Source of the DNA: CAZLMW01 sp964560875
GTDB lineage: Bacteria > Myxococcota_A > UBA9042
Length of the DNA stretch: 64,000 nt
Direction: 5' to 3'
Assembly (NCBI GenBank): GCA_964560875.1
Contig: CAZLMW010000018.1
Span: 1 to 64,000 of the forward strand
Shown: positions 52,013 to 62,389 of the stretch, one piece after another
How the letters are laid out: each line of letters opens with the position of its first letter
Position numbering within the stretch: the first letter of the stretch is position 1
The notes under the pieces: generated by a model
Told to the model about the DNA's origin: nothing
Databases searched by the model: none
The model's input: only the letters and a program-made list of their open reading frames with translations
Translations under genes and position numbers: made by a program

Positions 52013-52891
52013 CTACAGGGCTTGGAGGATCGTACGCACCCACGTCGCGCGCTTGTGATTAGGGTACTTGGTCAGAAACGCCTTGTAGACCTTGCGGGCG
52101 CGCGACTGCTGCCCGGTCTGCTGGTACAGCGTCCCGAGCATCAACATGGCGGGCGCGTGGGTCCCGGCGCGTCGCAGCACATTTTCGGCCTTCTTCAGCT
52201 GTTGGGCGTCGAAATATGCCTGACCCAGCTTGGTCAGCGTGCGCTTGCTGGGGCGCATCTTGTGGCTGGCGGCGAGGCTGGAGATCGCGGCGCTGTATTT
52301 GCCCTGTCGGAGCTGCTGATCGCCGAGGTGATACAGGTCCGTCGCGTCCAAGCCGGGCGGTGGTGAGGCCCCAGCGGGCGGAGCGGGCATCGGTGGCGGC
52401 GGCGACGGGCGGCGGGAGGCCTTGGGCGGACGGCTACGCCTGGCGACCGACGCTCGTTTCGTCGCGGTCTTGCTGCGTGGACGCTTTCGAGTCGCCGGCC
52501 GGCGCGTCGGCGCCTTCTTGCGGGGTTCGCCGGCACGAGGCGGCTTGGGCGGTGGTGGCGCGGCAGCGGGCGCTGAGTCAGCGGCGGTTTGGGGCGTGTC
52601 CGGTTTGGCGGCAGGGGGCGGGCTGGCGTCTACCTGGTCGGTCCCGTGCGCACCGACGGCGGCGAGATCCTGTTGTGCAGCTGGCGGGACGTCCGGCGTT
52701 GCGGCGGCAGGTAGGTCGGACCGTTGGCTGGGCAGCGGCGATGGATCAGCGAGCAGCTTGTCGATGTGCGTGGCGAGCCCGACCGGCGGTAGCTCTTCGT
52801 CCGCCTCATCGGAGCACGCGCCAAGCAGCGCCACGAGGGCGACGGACGCCGCACCTATGAAACCGACAGAAACTGCGAAGCCATCGCGCAT
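52013..52891 (-). CDS. TPR lipoprotein with Pro/Ala/Arg-rich linker
   Basis: A 292-residue lipoprotein (lipobox LLGAC, Cys about 26). A disordered linker of about 150 residues rich in Ala, Pro, Lys and Arg, with a basic stretch near 130-160, is followed by about three TPR units (GDQQLRQGKYSAAISSLAAS, KLGQAYFDAQQLKKAENVL, LGTLYQQTGQQSRARKVYKAFL). It resembles periplasmic TPR scaffolds on long tethers that bind cell wall or outer membrane proteins. Partners are unknown. Confidence 0.77.
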   Translation of the reverse strand: MRDGFAVSVGFIGAASVALVALLGACSDEADEELPPVGLATHIDKLLADPSPLPSQRSDLPAAATPDVPPAAQQDLAAVGAHGTDQVDASPPPAAKPDTPQTAADSAPAAAPPPPKPPRAGEPRKKAPTRRPATRKRPRSKTATKRASVARRSRPPKASRRPSPPPPMPAPPAGASPPPGLDATDLYHLGDQQLRQGKYSAAISSLAASHKMRPSKRTLTKLGQAYFDAQQLKKAENVLRRAGTHAPAMLMLGTLYQQTGQQSRARKVYKAFLTKYPNHKRATWVRTILQAL

Positions 52892-52934
52892 GGCGTCCGA
52901 GTATGCCGCCGCGGCGACCGTGCTCCAAGCCCGT

Positions 52935-52951
52935 GCCGCAAACAGTGCGGC
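52935..52951 (-). terminator. Stem-loop after hppA
   Basis: On the plus strand GCCGCA (52935-52940) pairs with TGCGGC (52946-52951) around a five-base loop. It lies downstream of the hppA stop and could end the transcript. No T run follows, so confidence is low. Confidence 0.4.
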
Positions 52952-52986
52952 GACTGGCGTGGATTCAGTCCGACCGTGGATGCTGG

Positions 52987-55089
<2,103 letters not shown>

Positions 55090-55154
55090 GTGGCTTGTCC
55101 TTGTCGCGGCCGGCTCGGTCGGCTCTCGGGAACCGACCCCGTCGAAGCGCGATT

Positions 55155-55180
55155 TCTATAACAATTTCAATAAGTTGTAC
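55155..55180 (-). promoter_or_regulatory. AT-rich promoter-like patch upstream of hppA
   Basis: In the 186 bases between hppA and the convergently placed gene at 55276, positions 55155-55180 are strikingly AT-rich. On the minus strand they hold a TATAGA -10-like box (plus-strand TCTATA 55155-55160), about 65 bases before the hppA start. No convincing -35 box is visible. Confidence 0.35.
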
Positions 55181-55275
55181 GGTCCCCGTTGGATCGGGGG
55201 CGCAATCATAGCGGAAACGATGCTGACGTCAACCGGCAGCGGCTAGACAATGGCGATCACAGTGTTCTCTAGCGC

Positions 55276-56523
55276 TCAGCGCCACAGAAACGGCTGTTTT
55301 CCGGCGCTCACTTCGCGCACCGTCAGCGCAAACCAGAGCGTGGGTGCAGCCGCAGGTGTAGCCGGGAAGTCAGGCGCCCAGCTCGTCGAATAGAGCAGCG
55401 GTCCGCCGGCGATACATGCCAGCTGTGCCACCTCGGAAACGAACGCTCGAGCCCTTTGCTTTCGCCCGAGCCGATGATCGGCAAGCGCCCGGGCGATGGA
55501 GCCCTCGACAAACCAGACGTTGGGGCCCTTTTGATAGGGTTTGTAGCCGCGCCACCCGCCGTCGTTGACGCCATGAACCCGATCGACCCACGCCAATGCT
55601 GACACTGCGCGCTTATTGGCGCCCCGCGAGACATCGAAGAGCGCGGTCCACGTACCCGCTGCGTCGAGCGCGCTGATCCGATCGTGTCCCGTCGGCTGCA
55701 ACCCCTGGGCGTAGCGTCCTTCGTCCTGCAGGTAGAGGCGCGCTGCGATCAACGTGGCGAGCGCGGCCGGGTCGGTCCGGGTCTGGAAACCAGCGTGCCG
55801 CAGAGCCTTGAACGCGAAGTAGGCGTCGACGTTGTGTTCGGTGGAAGACCAATCGGCGACGTATCCGGGCTCGAAGGACTTGCCCCCGTCGATCCAGCGC
55901 CCGCTGCCGCCGCGCAGCAGTCCGGTCTTGGCGTCTACCTGCCGATCCAGCCACTTGGCTCCGCGCACCGTTGGACCGGCGAATCTGTCGTCATCGAACG
56001 CCTCGGCATACATCGCAAAGGCGTAGGTGACCCACGCGACCGCGCCGGTTCGCACGTATCCGGCGTTGTAGAAGCTGCCGTGCCGCACGTCGAACGAGAA
56101 ACCCCAAGCGCCGTCGAGTCTCTGTAGCGCGGCGAGGGTCGCGAGGATCTCGGCGGCGTCTTCCTGGTTGCCGTTGGCCGTATGCCACAGGGCGTACAGC
56201 GCGTTGTCATAGGTATAGCTGCGCCACTTCAACCGCTCAAAGCCGTTGGGTGCCCCGTCGAACTTACCGGGGAAGGGAAAGGTGATCACCGCGCGGGCGT
56301 CCGGTCCGGCGTCCCTGGGCGTGAATGTGACGCTTTTTCTGCCGGCGCCGACGTCGTACATCGGGCGCGACTTGAACGAAACGACGCGCAGGGCCGCCAC
56401 AGCGCGCTTGGCTTCAGCGACGGGATCGGGCCGCGCGCAACGGGCCTTGTCGGTGGGCGAGACGACCGGGGCTGCGCAACCAAGGACCGCGACCGTCGTA
56501 ACGACCGCCACGGAGCGGATCAC
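55276..56523 (-). CDS. Alpha/alpha-barrel (six-hairpin glycosidase-like) lipoprotein
   Basis: A 415-residue lipoprotein starting with GTG overlapping the glycosyltransferase stop by four bases; lipobox VLGC with Cys about 16. The mature part is a chain of paired helices with aromatic-acid-rich loops: YDNALYALWHTANGNQEDA, LQRLDGAWGFSFDV, VRTGAVAWVTYAFAMYAEAF and STEHNVDAYFAFKALRHAG. This is the pattern of six-hairpin or alpha/alpha-toroid glycosidases and polysaccharide lyases. It should act on, or bind, the glycan made by the neighbouring synthase, in the periplasm. The exact family and catalytic residues are not identified. Confidence 0.8.
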   Translation of the reverse strand: MIRSVAVVTTVAVLGCAAPVVSPTDKARCARPDPVAEAKRAVAALRVVSFKSRPMYDVGAGRKSVTFTPRDAGPDARAVITFPFPGKFDGAPNGFERLKWRSYTYDNALYALWHTANGNQEDAAEILATLAALQRLDGAWGFSFDVRHGSFYNAGYVRTGAVAWVTYAFAMYAEAFDDDRFAGPTVRGAKWLDRQVDAKTGLLRGGSGRWIDGGKSFEPGYVADWSSTEHNVDAYFAFKALRHAGFQTRTDPAALATLIAARLYLQDEGRYAQGLQPTGHDRISALDAAGTWTALFDVSRGANKRAVSALAWVDRVHGVNDGGWRGYKPYQKGPNVWFVEGSIARALADHRLGRKQRARAFVSEVAQLACIAGGPLLYSTSWAPDFPATPAAAPTLWFALTVREVSAGKQPFLWR

Positions 56524-59024
56524 TTGAAGGGCTCGCCGGCGCTTGCCTTGATGATGCGGTCGACCAGCGGCGCATAGACTTCCCATGTCAGCCGCGTGTC
56601 GTCTGGCATCAGGTGCATACGCGCCATCCATTCACGCAGTGTTGTCACACCCGCCATCCACGCCGGCCCGAGCGAGTGACCGCTATCGGAGAAGTCGCCG
56701 GCCATGTAGACGCGGGTGAGCTCGTCGTCGTGAACAACCGCGGGGAAGCGATCGGGGATGCCAAACGCCTGCAGCAGGCGGGCTCCGGACTCCTCGAAGT
56801 CAATTCTGAACTCGGCGCGTACTTCGTGTTGGTTGACCGCCTGCACAATGTCGAACCAGAATTCATACGGGATCTTGCGGTCGCCGGAGCGCAGGTAGAT
56901 GGGCGGGTCGGCCAGCTCGATACCTTCGCGCATCGCGACCACGCGCCCGTCTTCGTGCACGAACAGCAGTCCGGGGCCTTCCAAGTCCCACTTGCGCTTG
57001 AATTCGAGCTCCCAGCGCCTCCGCACCCAGTCGGCGATCTCGCGGTAGTCCGAGAAATCGTGGAGGTGACGCGCGGCCCAGCCTGTCCAGGAGACGCCGA
57101 GCATCCGCTCGAGTCTTTTGCGGGCGCCGGCGCTCGTCGGGCTACCGAGGCAGTTAAATTCGCCCACCAACCTGCCGCCGCCGCGCACGAAACGCTCGAT
57201 GGCGGCCGCCTCGTCGTTGTTGATGCCGCCGTAGATGCGGTCGGATAGCTCGAGGTGCTCCACCTGGTTGCGCGGACTGATGTAGTCGCCTGTGTACACA
57301 CCGTAGGCATCCGCGATGTAGAGCAGCTTGTGGTTGCGCAGGTGCTCGTCGTTGATGTCGACCGCTTGTCCGGCGCGCGGGTCGTAGCCCACGTAATCGC
57401 GCTGAACACTCCACAGCAGGCGGCCCTCTGGCGGCTGCACCTTGTGGTATGAAAGCAGCCACATCAGCCGCTTATGTTCGCGGTAGTTCTGGAACGGAAC
57501 CGTCTTGTCCATGACCACAACGCTGGTCTGCGGTCGCTCCTTGAGAAGCCACGCCAGCGGCATCGCAGCCATGACGGCGATGAGCACGGTCACGATGACC
57601 GGAATGAACAGACGGGCACCTTCATAGGTTCGCGCCTCTTCTCGGAAGCCCGACCGCACCATGCGGCCCCATTGGCGGCTGCCCAGCAGGTGATTGATCA
57701 TGCCGCGGATACGGTAAAACAGGACCATCTGCCGATAGCCGAAGTTCTCCATCAGCGCGATGAAGATGAGCCTGCCCATGTCGCCGCGGGCCCGGAAAAA
57801 CGACAGCGATAGCTCTTCGAGCAAGATCCCGCCCAGCGACAACAGGAAGCCGGACAGCAGCGCCATGATCCCGAACAGGGACGCGAAGAAGGGTTCGAGC
57901 ATGCCGCCGAGCAGGGTCAGCAGCAGGTAGATGTAGCCGAAGAATTCAATCAGCGGTCCGATCAGCTCGAACAGCCAGAAAAACGGCATGACAAACAGCC
58001 CGATCGCGCCGTAGCGGGGGTTGAGCGTCATGCGTTTGTGGCGCCACAGCGTGTCGACGAGGCCGCGTTGCCATCGATCGCGCTGGTTGCCGAGGATCTT
58101 CACGCTTTCGGGGGCCTCGGTGAACGAGACGGGGTCGGGCAAGTGGCGAATTGCACGGGCCTGCAGCCACTTGGGCACGTCGTGGCGGAGGCGGGCGACC
58201 AGCTCCATGTCCTCGCCAACCGTGTCGGTCGCATAGCCGCCGGCTTTGACGATCGCGGCGCGCCGGAAGAGACCGAAGGCACCAGAAACGATGAGGTTTC
58301 CGCCGAGCGCGTCCCAGCCGAGGCGGCCGACCAGGAAAGCGCGCATGTACTCGACGACCTGGAAGCGGGCGAGCCATTTGCGGGGCAGGCCGACCTCGAC
58401 GACGTTGCCGCGTTCGATTTTGCAGCCGTTGGCGAGACAGAGCGTGCCGCCGACACCGACGACGTCGAGATCGCTCAGGAACGGGCGGACAAGGCGCAGC
58501 AGGGCGTCGGGAATGATCAGCGTATCGGCGTCGATCGCGCAGACGAGCGGGAATCGCGCGGTGTTGACGGCGCAGTTGAGCGCGTCGGCCTTGCCGCCGT
58601 TTTCCTTGTCGATGACGACCAGGCGGCGGTTGACGGCGGAACGATAGGCGGCCCGGATCGGGCGATGTTGCAGGTCGCGACGCAGGTCGATCGGCACCGA
58701 TTCGAGGGCAAATGCCGTGCGGAGACGAGCCAGGGTTTCGTCCGATGAGCCGTCGTTGACGACCACAACCTCGTGCTGCGGGTAGCGCAGGTTCAGCAGG
58801 GCGCGGACGGATGCGACAACGGTCTTCTCTTCGTTGTAGGCCGGCACGATGATCGAGATGGGCAGGGTTGCGCGGCCGCGGAGGCTCACGCTTTCGGGCG
58901 AGCTGCCTTCGAGCTCGCGACGCACGCGGATCACGCCGACGATCGCCGCCGCGAACATAGCGATATACCCCGCCGTCAAGACGATGAAGTAGACCAGCAC
59001 AAACCAGTTGAGAAAACTGACCAT
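56520..59024 (-). CDS. Processive family 2 glycosyltransferase fused to a C-terminal periplasmic-type domain
   Basis: An 834-residue membrane synthase. After a first membrane helix (about 5-30), the GT2 domain begins at PISIIVPAYNEEKT, with VVVVNDGSSDET, the DxD site AIDADT (165-167), the GEDMEL acid motif (270-275) and QRDRW (314-318) of processive polysaccharide synthases. Membrane segments follow at about 340-400. A further helix at 472-494 leads to an extra domain (about 495-834) with LLYIADAYGVYTGDY and AIERFVRGGGRLVGEFNCLG, reminiscent of class I GATase-like folds. The added domain is not in ordinary PgaC/BcsA proteins and would face the periplasm. Donor sugar unknown. Confidence 0.87.
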   Translation of the reverse strand: MVSFLNWFVLVYFIVLTAGYIAMFAAAIVGVIRVRRELEGSSPESVSLRGRATLPISIIVPAYNEEKTVVASVRALLNLRYPQHEVVVVNDGSSDETLARLRTAFALESVPIDLRRDLQHRPIRAAYRSAVNRRLVVIDKENGGKADALNCAVNTARFPLVCAIDADTLIIPDALLRLVRPFLSDLDVVGVGGTLCLANGCKIERGNVVEVGLPRKWLARFQVVEYMRAFLVGRLGWDALGGNLIVSGAFGLFRRAAIVKAGGYATDTVGEDMELVARLRHDVPKWLQARAIRHLPDPVSFTEAPESVKILGNQRDRWQRGLVDTLWRHKRMTLNPRYGAIGLFVMPFFWLFELIGPLIEFFGYIYLLLTLLGGMLEPFFASLFGIMALLSGFLLSLGGILLEELSLSFFRARGDMGRLIFIALMENFGYRQMVLFYRIRGMINHLLGSRQWGRMVRSGFREEARTYEGARLFIPVIVTVLIAVMAAMPLAWLLKERPQTSVVVMDKTVPFQNYREHKRLMWLLSYHKVQPPEGRLLWSVQRDYVGYDPRAGQAVDINDEHLRNHKLLYIADAYGVYTGDYISPRNQVEHLELSDRIYGGINNDEAAAIERFVRGGGRLVGEFNCLGSPTSAGARKRLERMLGVSWTGWAARHLHDFSDYREIADWVRRRWELEFKRKWDLEGPGLLFVHEDGRVVAMREGIELADPPIYLRSGDRKIPYEFWFDIVQAVNQHEVRAEFRIDFEESGARLLQAFGIPDRFPAVVHDDELTRVYMAGDFSDSGHSLGPAWMAGVTTLREWMARMHLMPDDTRLTWEVYAPLVDRIIKASAGEPFK

Positions 59025-59051
59025 GCGTGTTGCGTGTCGTCCTTGCGGCTG

Positions 59052-60110
59052 CTAGCCGCCCTCGGTGGTGAGTCGATGCGCAGCCAGCGCGCTCGATGCG
59101 TTTTCGTTGCCTTCCGCCGCCGCCTGGCGCAGGTAGGCCAGCCCTGTTGCCCCGCAGCGTCCGAGCGCGACGGCGGCGTTGTGGCGGACCCATTCGGCGG
59201 GATCCGCGAGCAGCTTGGCGATATCGCCCGCGGCGCCTTCCCCTCCCAATTCAGCGCAGGTGCCGACCGCTGCCGATCGGACTTCCCAAAACTCGTCTTT
59301 GAGCGCCGACAAGCATGCTGGCAGCGCGGACGTGTCGTCCATTTCCTTGAGCGCCCGCAGCGACTCGATGCGCACCTCGACATCGGCATCGGTGACACCC
59401 GAGATGATCACGTCGATGGCTTCCCGTCGGCCGGAACGCCCGAGCGCGCCGATGCAAATGTAGCGGATCTGCGGGTCATCGGATTCGGAGAGGTTGGCCA
59501 GCTGGCGCAACGGCAAGGGTTCGGTCGCCGCCAGCGAGTCGATCGCGCGGGTGCGGACGAGGCGGCCTTCTTGCGAGATGGGTCGGAGGGCGACCAGGGC
59601 TTCTTCGGCTCGGCCAAGCGCGCACAAGGCTTCGAACGCCGCGATCCGGACGTCGGGCAAGCCGTCTTTGACAAGGCTGGCGAGCATGTCGCTCGGATCG
59701 TTGAGGGCGCGCGCCTCGCGGATGGCACGGAGGCGTTCCCAGGCGCGCTTGGTGACGAGCGATTTGGATGCTTCGGCGAGTCCGGCGGCGATGAAGAGCT
59801 CGGCCAGCGGCGTCGCGCTTTCGATGGTCATGTACTCGGCGAGCTCGGTCAGCAGCCGCCTCGAGTTGTCGGGACCCAGCCGACGCAGGAGACGGTTTGC
59901 CTCCGACTTGGCCGCGTTGTTGCCCGATTCCAGCTCGGGGATGAGCTCGCTGAGTCGGCGACGGGCCTGTTCGTAGCGCTCTTCGCTGTTGATCGCCTTG
60001 CGCCGCAAGAACACCAGGCCCAACAGCCCGAACACGACGATCAACACCTGAACGACGACGATAATGACGACGATGAATTCGGCCGTGGAGAGGCCGTCAA
60101 GCCAACTCAA
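59052..60110 (-). CDS. Membrane-anchored HEAT-repeat protein
   Basis: A 352-residue protein with an N-terminal membrane helix (EFIVVIIVVVQVLIVVFGLL, about 11-35) and a basic stop-transfer, so the rest is likely cytoplasmic. Residues 50-340 are HEAT repeats, for example LPDVRIAAFEALCALGRAEEAL, DPQIRYICIGALGRSGRREAI, DADVEVRIESLRALKEM and DEFWEVRSAAVGTCAELGG. The TTG start at 60110 overlaps the barrel-protein stop by four bases, and the gene leads to the glycosyltransferase 27 bases on. It is probably a scaffold of the synthase. Confidence 0.83.
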   Translation of the reverse strand: MSWLDGLSTAEFIVVIIVVVQVLIVVFGLLGLVFLRRKAINSEERYEQARRRLSELIPELESGNNAAKSEANRLLRRLGPDNSRRLLTELAEYMTIESATPLAELFIAAGLAEASKSLVTKRAWERLRAIREARALNDPSDMLASLVKDGLPDVRIAAFEALCALGRAEEALVALRPISQEGRLVRTRAIDSLAATEPLPLRQLANLSESDDPQIRYICIGALGRSGRREAIDVIISGVTDADVEVRIESLRALKEMDDTSALPACLSALKDEFWEVRSAAVGTCAELGGEGAAGDIAKLLADPAEWVRHNAAVALGRCGATGLAYLRQAAAEGNENASSALAAHRLTTEGG

Positions 60111-61693
60111 AACCGTGCCCTCAATGCGATCAATAGCTCGATCAGCGTCGCGTCGATCTCACCGACGTATTTCATGGCCGTGACCATGCCGCGCACGCCC
60201 CAGCGCAGGCCCAACCAACGCTCTGCGCCAACGACGAGCGAGACGGCCGACTCGTCCTTCGCGGCGATGGAACGCCGGCTGCCGAACACCGACTCCTGGC
60301 CGACGTACAACCATGCAAAAGCCGAGGTCTGGACGTTGGCCTGGTAGCGCATGCGCAAGAAGATCGTGTGATCGATCTGCGGGTCTTCGAGGTCGCCGCG
60401 CAGGACCAGGAGGTAGCCGGGCTTGATGAACAGACGGCCGAGCTGAATTTGTGCGTAGGGACCAATCGAGAGCTGCGGCGCGATCTGGTAGCTCGCGTAG
60501 CGGATCCAGCCGCCGAGCGCGAACTTGCCGAAGTTGTAGGCGCCCTCGAGCCAGCCGTCGATGGTCGGCAAGAAGTCGGACGGCAGGGGCGAATACGCCA
60601 GGCGCGCGTCGCCGGACAACGAACCGCTGGTGAAGAAGAGCTGGCCGAACAACAAACCACCAGCGCGTTGCGCGGCGCGTCGTTCACCGTAGACTCCAGC
60701 TTGCAGCGTCATGTTCTTGGACCAGGTGTACGCCGCCGATCCCTGGGCGCGGAACCACAGGGCGGACGTATTGGTCGAGCTGAAACGTGCGCCGGCGGCG
60801 AAGACCTGCGCCTCCCATCGGTACAAGGCTCGCGCGAGGCGCCAGGCCAGCTCGTCGGGAAGCACCATGCCCGGGCGCAGCATGGCTTCGGCGAGGTAGG
60901 GCCGGTCGATGGTGATGTAGAGATCGATGACGCGCAGACGCAGACCGTAGTCCGCATCGCCCCGCAAAATAGCCTCGCGGTACGCCCGGATGGCGCCACG
61001 AATGTCCTTGCGACGTAGGCGAATGTCTCCCACCAGGCGCAGCGCGGCCGTGTTGTAGTTGTCGAGCCGGTAGACGCGCGTTGCCTGTTTTTCAGCCTCG
61101 TCGATACGGTCGAGCCAATAGAGAATCTTGGCCCGCTGCATGCGCACTTCGGTGTTGCGCGGCTGCCGCTTGAGCACCATCTCGGTGACGCGAAGGGCCT
61201 TCTTGAGCGCCTTGCGTTTGACCAGCGATCGCACCGTCAGGGCGTTGGCCGGCAGTCCTTCGAACACGAGGTTGCTCGGCAGCTCGGCGCGGATCGCCGT
61301 GCGGGTTGTCGGCATCGCCCGCGTGGTCGGTGTTCGGGATCCGGCCACAGGCCGCGTCTTGACCGCCCGATGAACTGCACCTGGCGCCTTGGAGTGTTCC
61401 ACGCGCGCCGGGACCGCAGCCTCCACCGGCTTGGGCGCCGTCGTCGCAGCTTTTTGGGCCGAGACCGGCCGCACTACCGCGACCGCGAGCACGATTGCCG
61501 ATGCACGCGCGAGAGCTCGGAAACGCTTTGGCGACGGGATGTTCAGCGCGCCCTCGTTTTCGCAAAGAGACGAACGCCGCGCGCGTGCGCGGTCGAACTC
61601 AGGGGTGCAAGCAAGAACGAAATCTACCACGGATCCCGAGGCCGACAAAAACCGGGACGGGTCCGCATTCGTTCGGTTAGTACACGTCCGCAC
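60107..61693 (-). CDS. TPR plus outer-membrane beta-barrel protein (YaiO-like)
   Basis: Up to 528 residues. A signal-like segment (ALARASAIVLAVAVVRPVSA) lies well inside the reading frame, so the real start is probably near a CTG at 61546 (preceded by GAGGG) or GTG 61630; GTG 61693 is the longest form. After a Pro/Ala linker come TPR units (LKKALRVTEMVLKRQPRNTE, AAEKQATRVYRLDNYNTAAL-like). The last 230 residues are amphipathic strands (GYLLVLRGDLEDPQID, FAWLYVGQESVFG) ending in Phe, the signal for outer-membrane barrels. It matches the YaiO/PgaA style of exporting pores paired with GT2 synthases. Confidence 0.78.
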   Translation of the reverse strand: MRTCTNRTNADPSRFLSASGSVVDFVLACTPEFDRARARRSSLCENEGALNIPSPKRFRALARASAIVLAVAVVRPVSAQKAATTAPKPVEAAVPARVEHSKAPGAVHRAVKTRPVAGSRTPTTRAMPTTRTAIRAELPSNLVFEGLPANALTVRSLVKRKALKKALRVTEMVLKRQPRNTEVRMQRAKILYWLDRIDEAEKQATRVYRLDNYNTAALRLVGDIRLRRKDIRGAIRAYREAILRGDADYGLRLRVIDLYITIDRPYLAEAMLRPGMVLPDELAWRLARALYRWEAQVFAAGARFSSTNTSALWFRAQGSAAYTWSKNMTLQAGVYGERRAAQRAGGLLFGQLFFTSGSLSGDARLAYSPLPSDFLPTIDGWLEGAYNFGKFALGGWIRYASYQIAPQLSIGPYAQIQLGRLFIKPGYLLVLRGDLEDPQIDHTIFLRMRYQANVQTSAFAWLYVGQESVFGSRRSIAAKDESAVSLVVGAERWLGLRWGVRGMVTAMKYVGEIDATLIELLIALRARF

Positions 61694-61715
61694 GATGGCC
61701 GTTTTCGCCGGCCGG

Positions 61716-62378
61716 CTATTCGAGGAAGCCCGACTCCGCCAAGAGCGCTCGAGTCACCCCGGCTGACCCTTCGAACGTCGCGAGTCGCCGCACATACTTG
61801 GCGAGCACGTCGGACTCGAGGTTGACGCGCTTGCCCACGCCACCTTGCAGCAGCTGCGTATTGTCAGCTGTGTGCGGGATGACGGTCACCCGGAAGCGGT
61901 CGACGGATACATCGTTGACCGTCAAAGACACGCCGTCGATCGCGATCGAACCCTTGTGGGCGACTTCCGGCGCGATCTCGGGCGGCATCCAGTACGTCAG
62001 ATCCCAACAGCCACCGCGTTCATCGCACGCGACGAGCTTGCCGGTGCCATCGACGTGGCCGCTGACGACGTGGCCGCCCAGGCGATCGCCGACTCGCAGC
62101 GCGCGTTCGAGGTTGCAGATCGACCCCGGCCCGAGATCTCCGAGCGAGGTGAGCTTGAGCGTCTCGTAGCTCGCGTCGAACGCCATGTGCACTCCGTCAC
62201 CCTGCACCTTGAACTCGACGACGGTCAGGCACGTGCCATTGATGGCGACGCTATCGCCGAGCGCGACACCGGGATGAGCGCCGTCTGCCCACGTGGCCGC
62301 GATCATGACGCGCGCGTCGGCGCCCTGGCGATCGAGGCGCACAACGCGCCCCAGTGTCTCGATGATTCCGGTGAACAT
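61716..62378 (-). CDS. ribE: Riboflavin synthase alpha chain
   Basis: A 220-residue enzyme with two lumazine-binding halves that dismutates two molecules of 6,7-dimethyl-8-ribityllumazine into riboflavin. The start MFTGIIE and the repeats SVAINGTCLTV...GHVVSGHVDG and SIAIDGVSLTV...VIPHTADNT are diagnostic. AAGGAGAA lies nine bases before ATG 62378, and ribD ends 11 bases upstream. Longer forms reading into ribD are not plausible. No FMN riboswitch is visible ahead of the operon. Confidence 0.96.
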   Translation of the reverse strand: MFTGIIETLGRVVRLDRQGADARVMIAATWADGAHPGVALGDSVAINGTCLTVVEFKVQGDGVHMAFDASYETLKLTSLGDLGPGSICNLERALRVGDRLGGHVVSGHVDGTGKLVACDERGGCWDLTYWMPPEIAPEVAHKGSIAIDGVSLTVNDVSVDRFRVTVIPHTADNTQLLQGGVGKRVNLESDVLAKYVRRLATFEGSAGVTRALLAESGFLE

Positions 62379-62389
62379 CGGCGTTCTCC

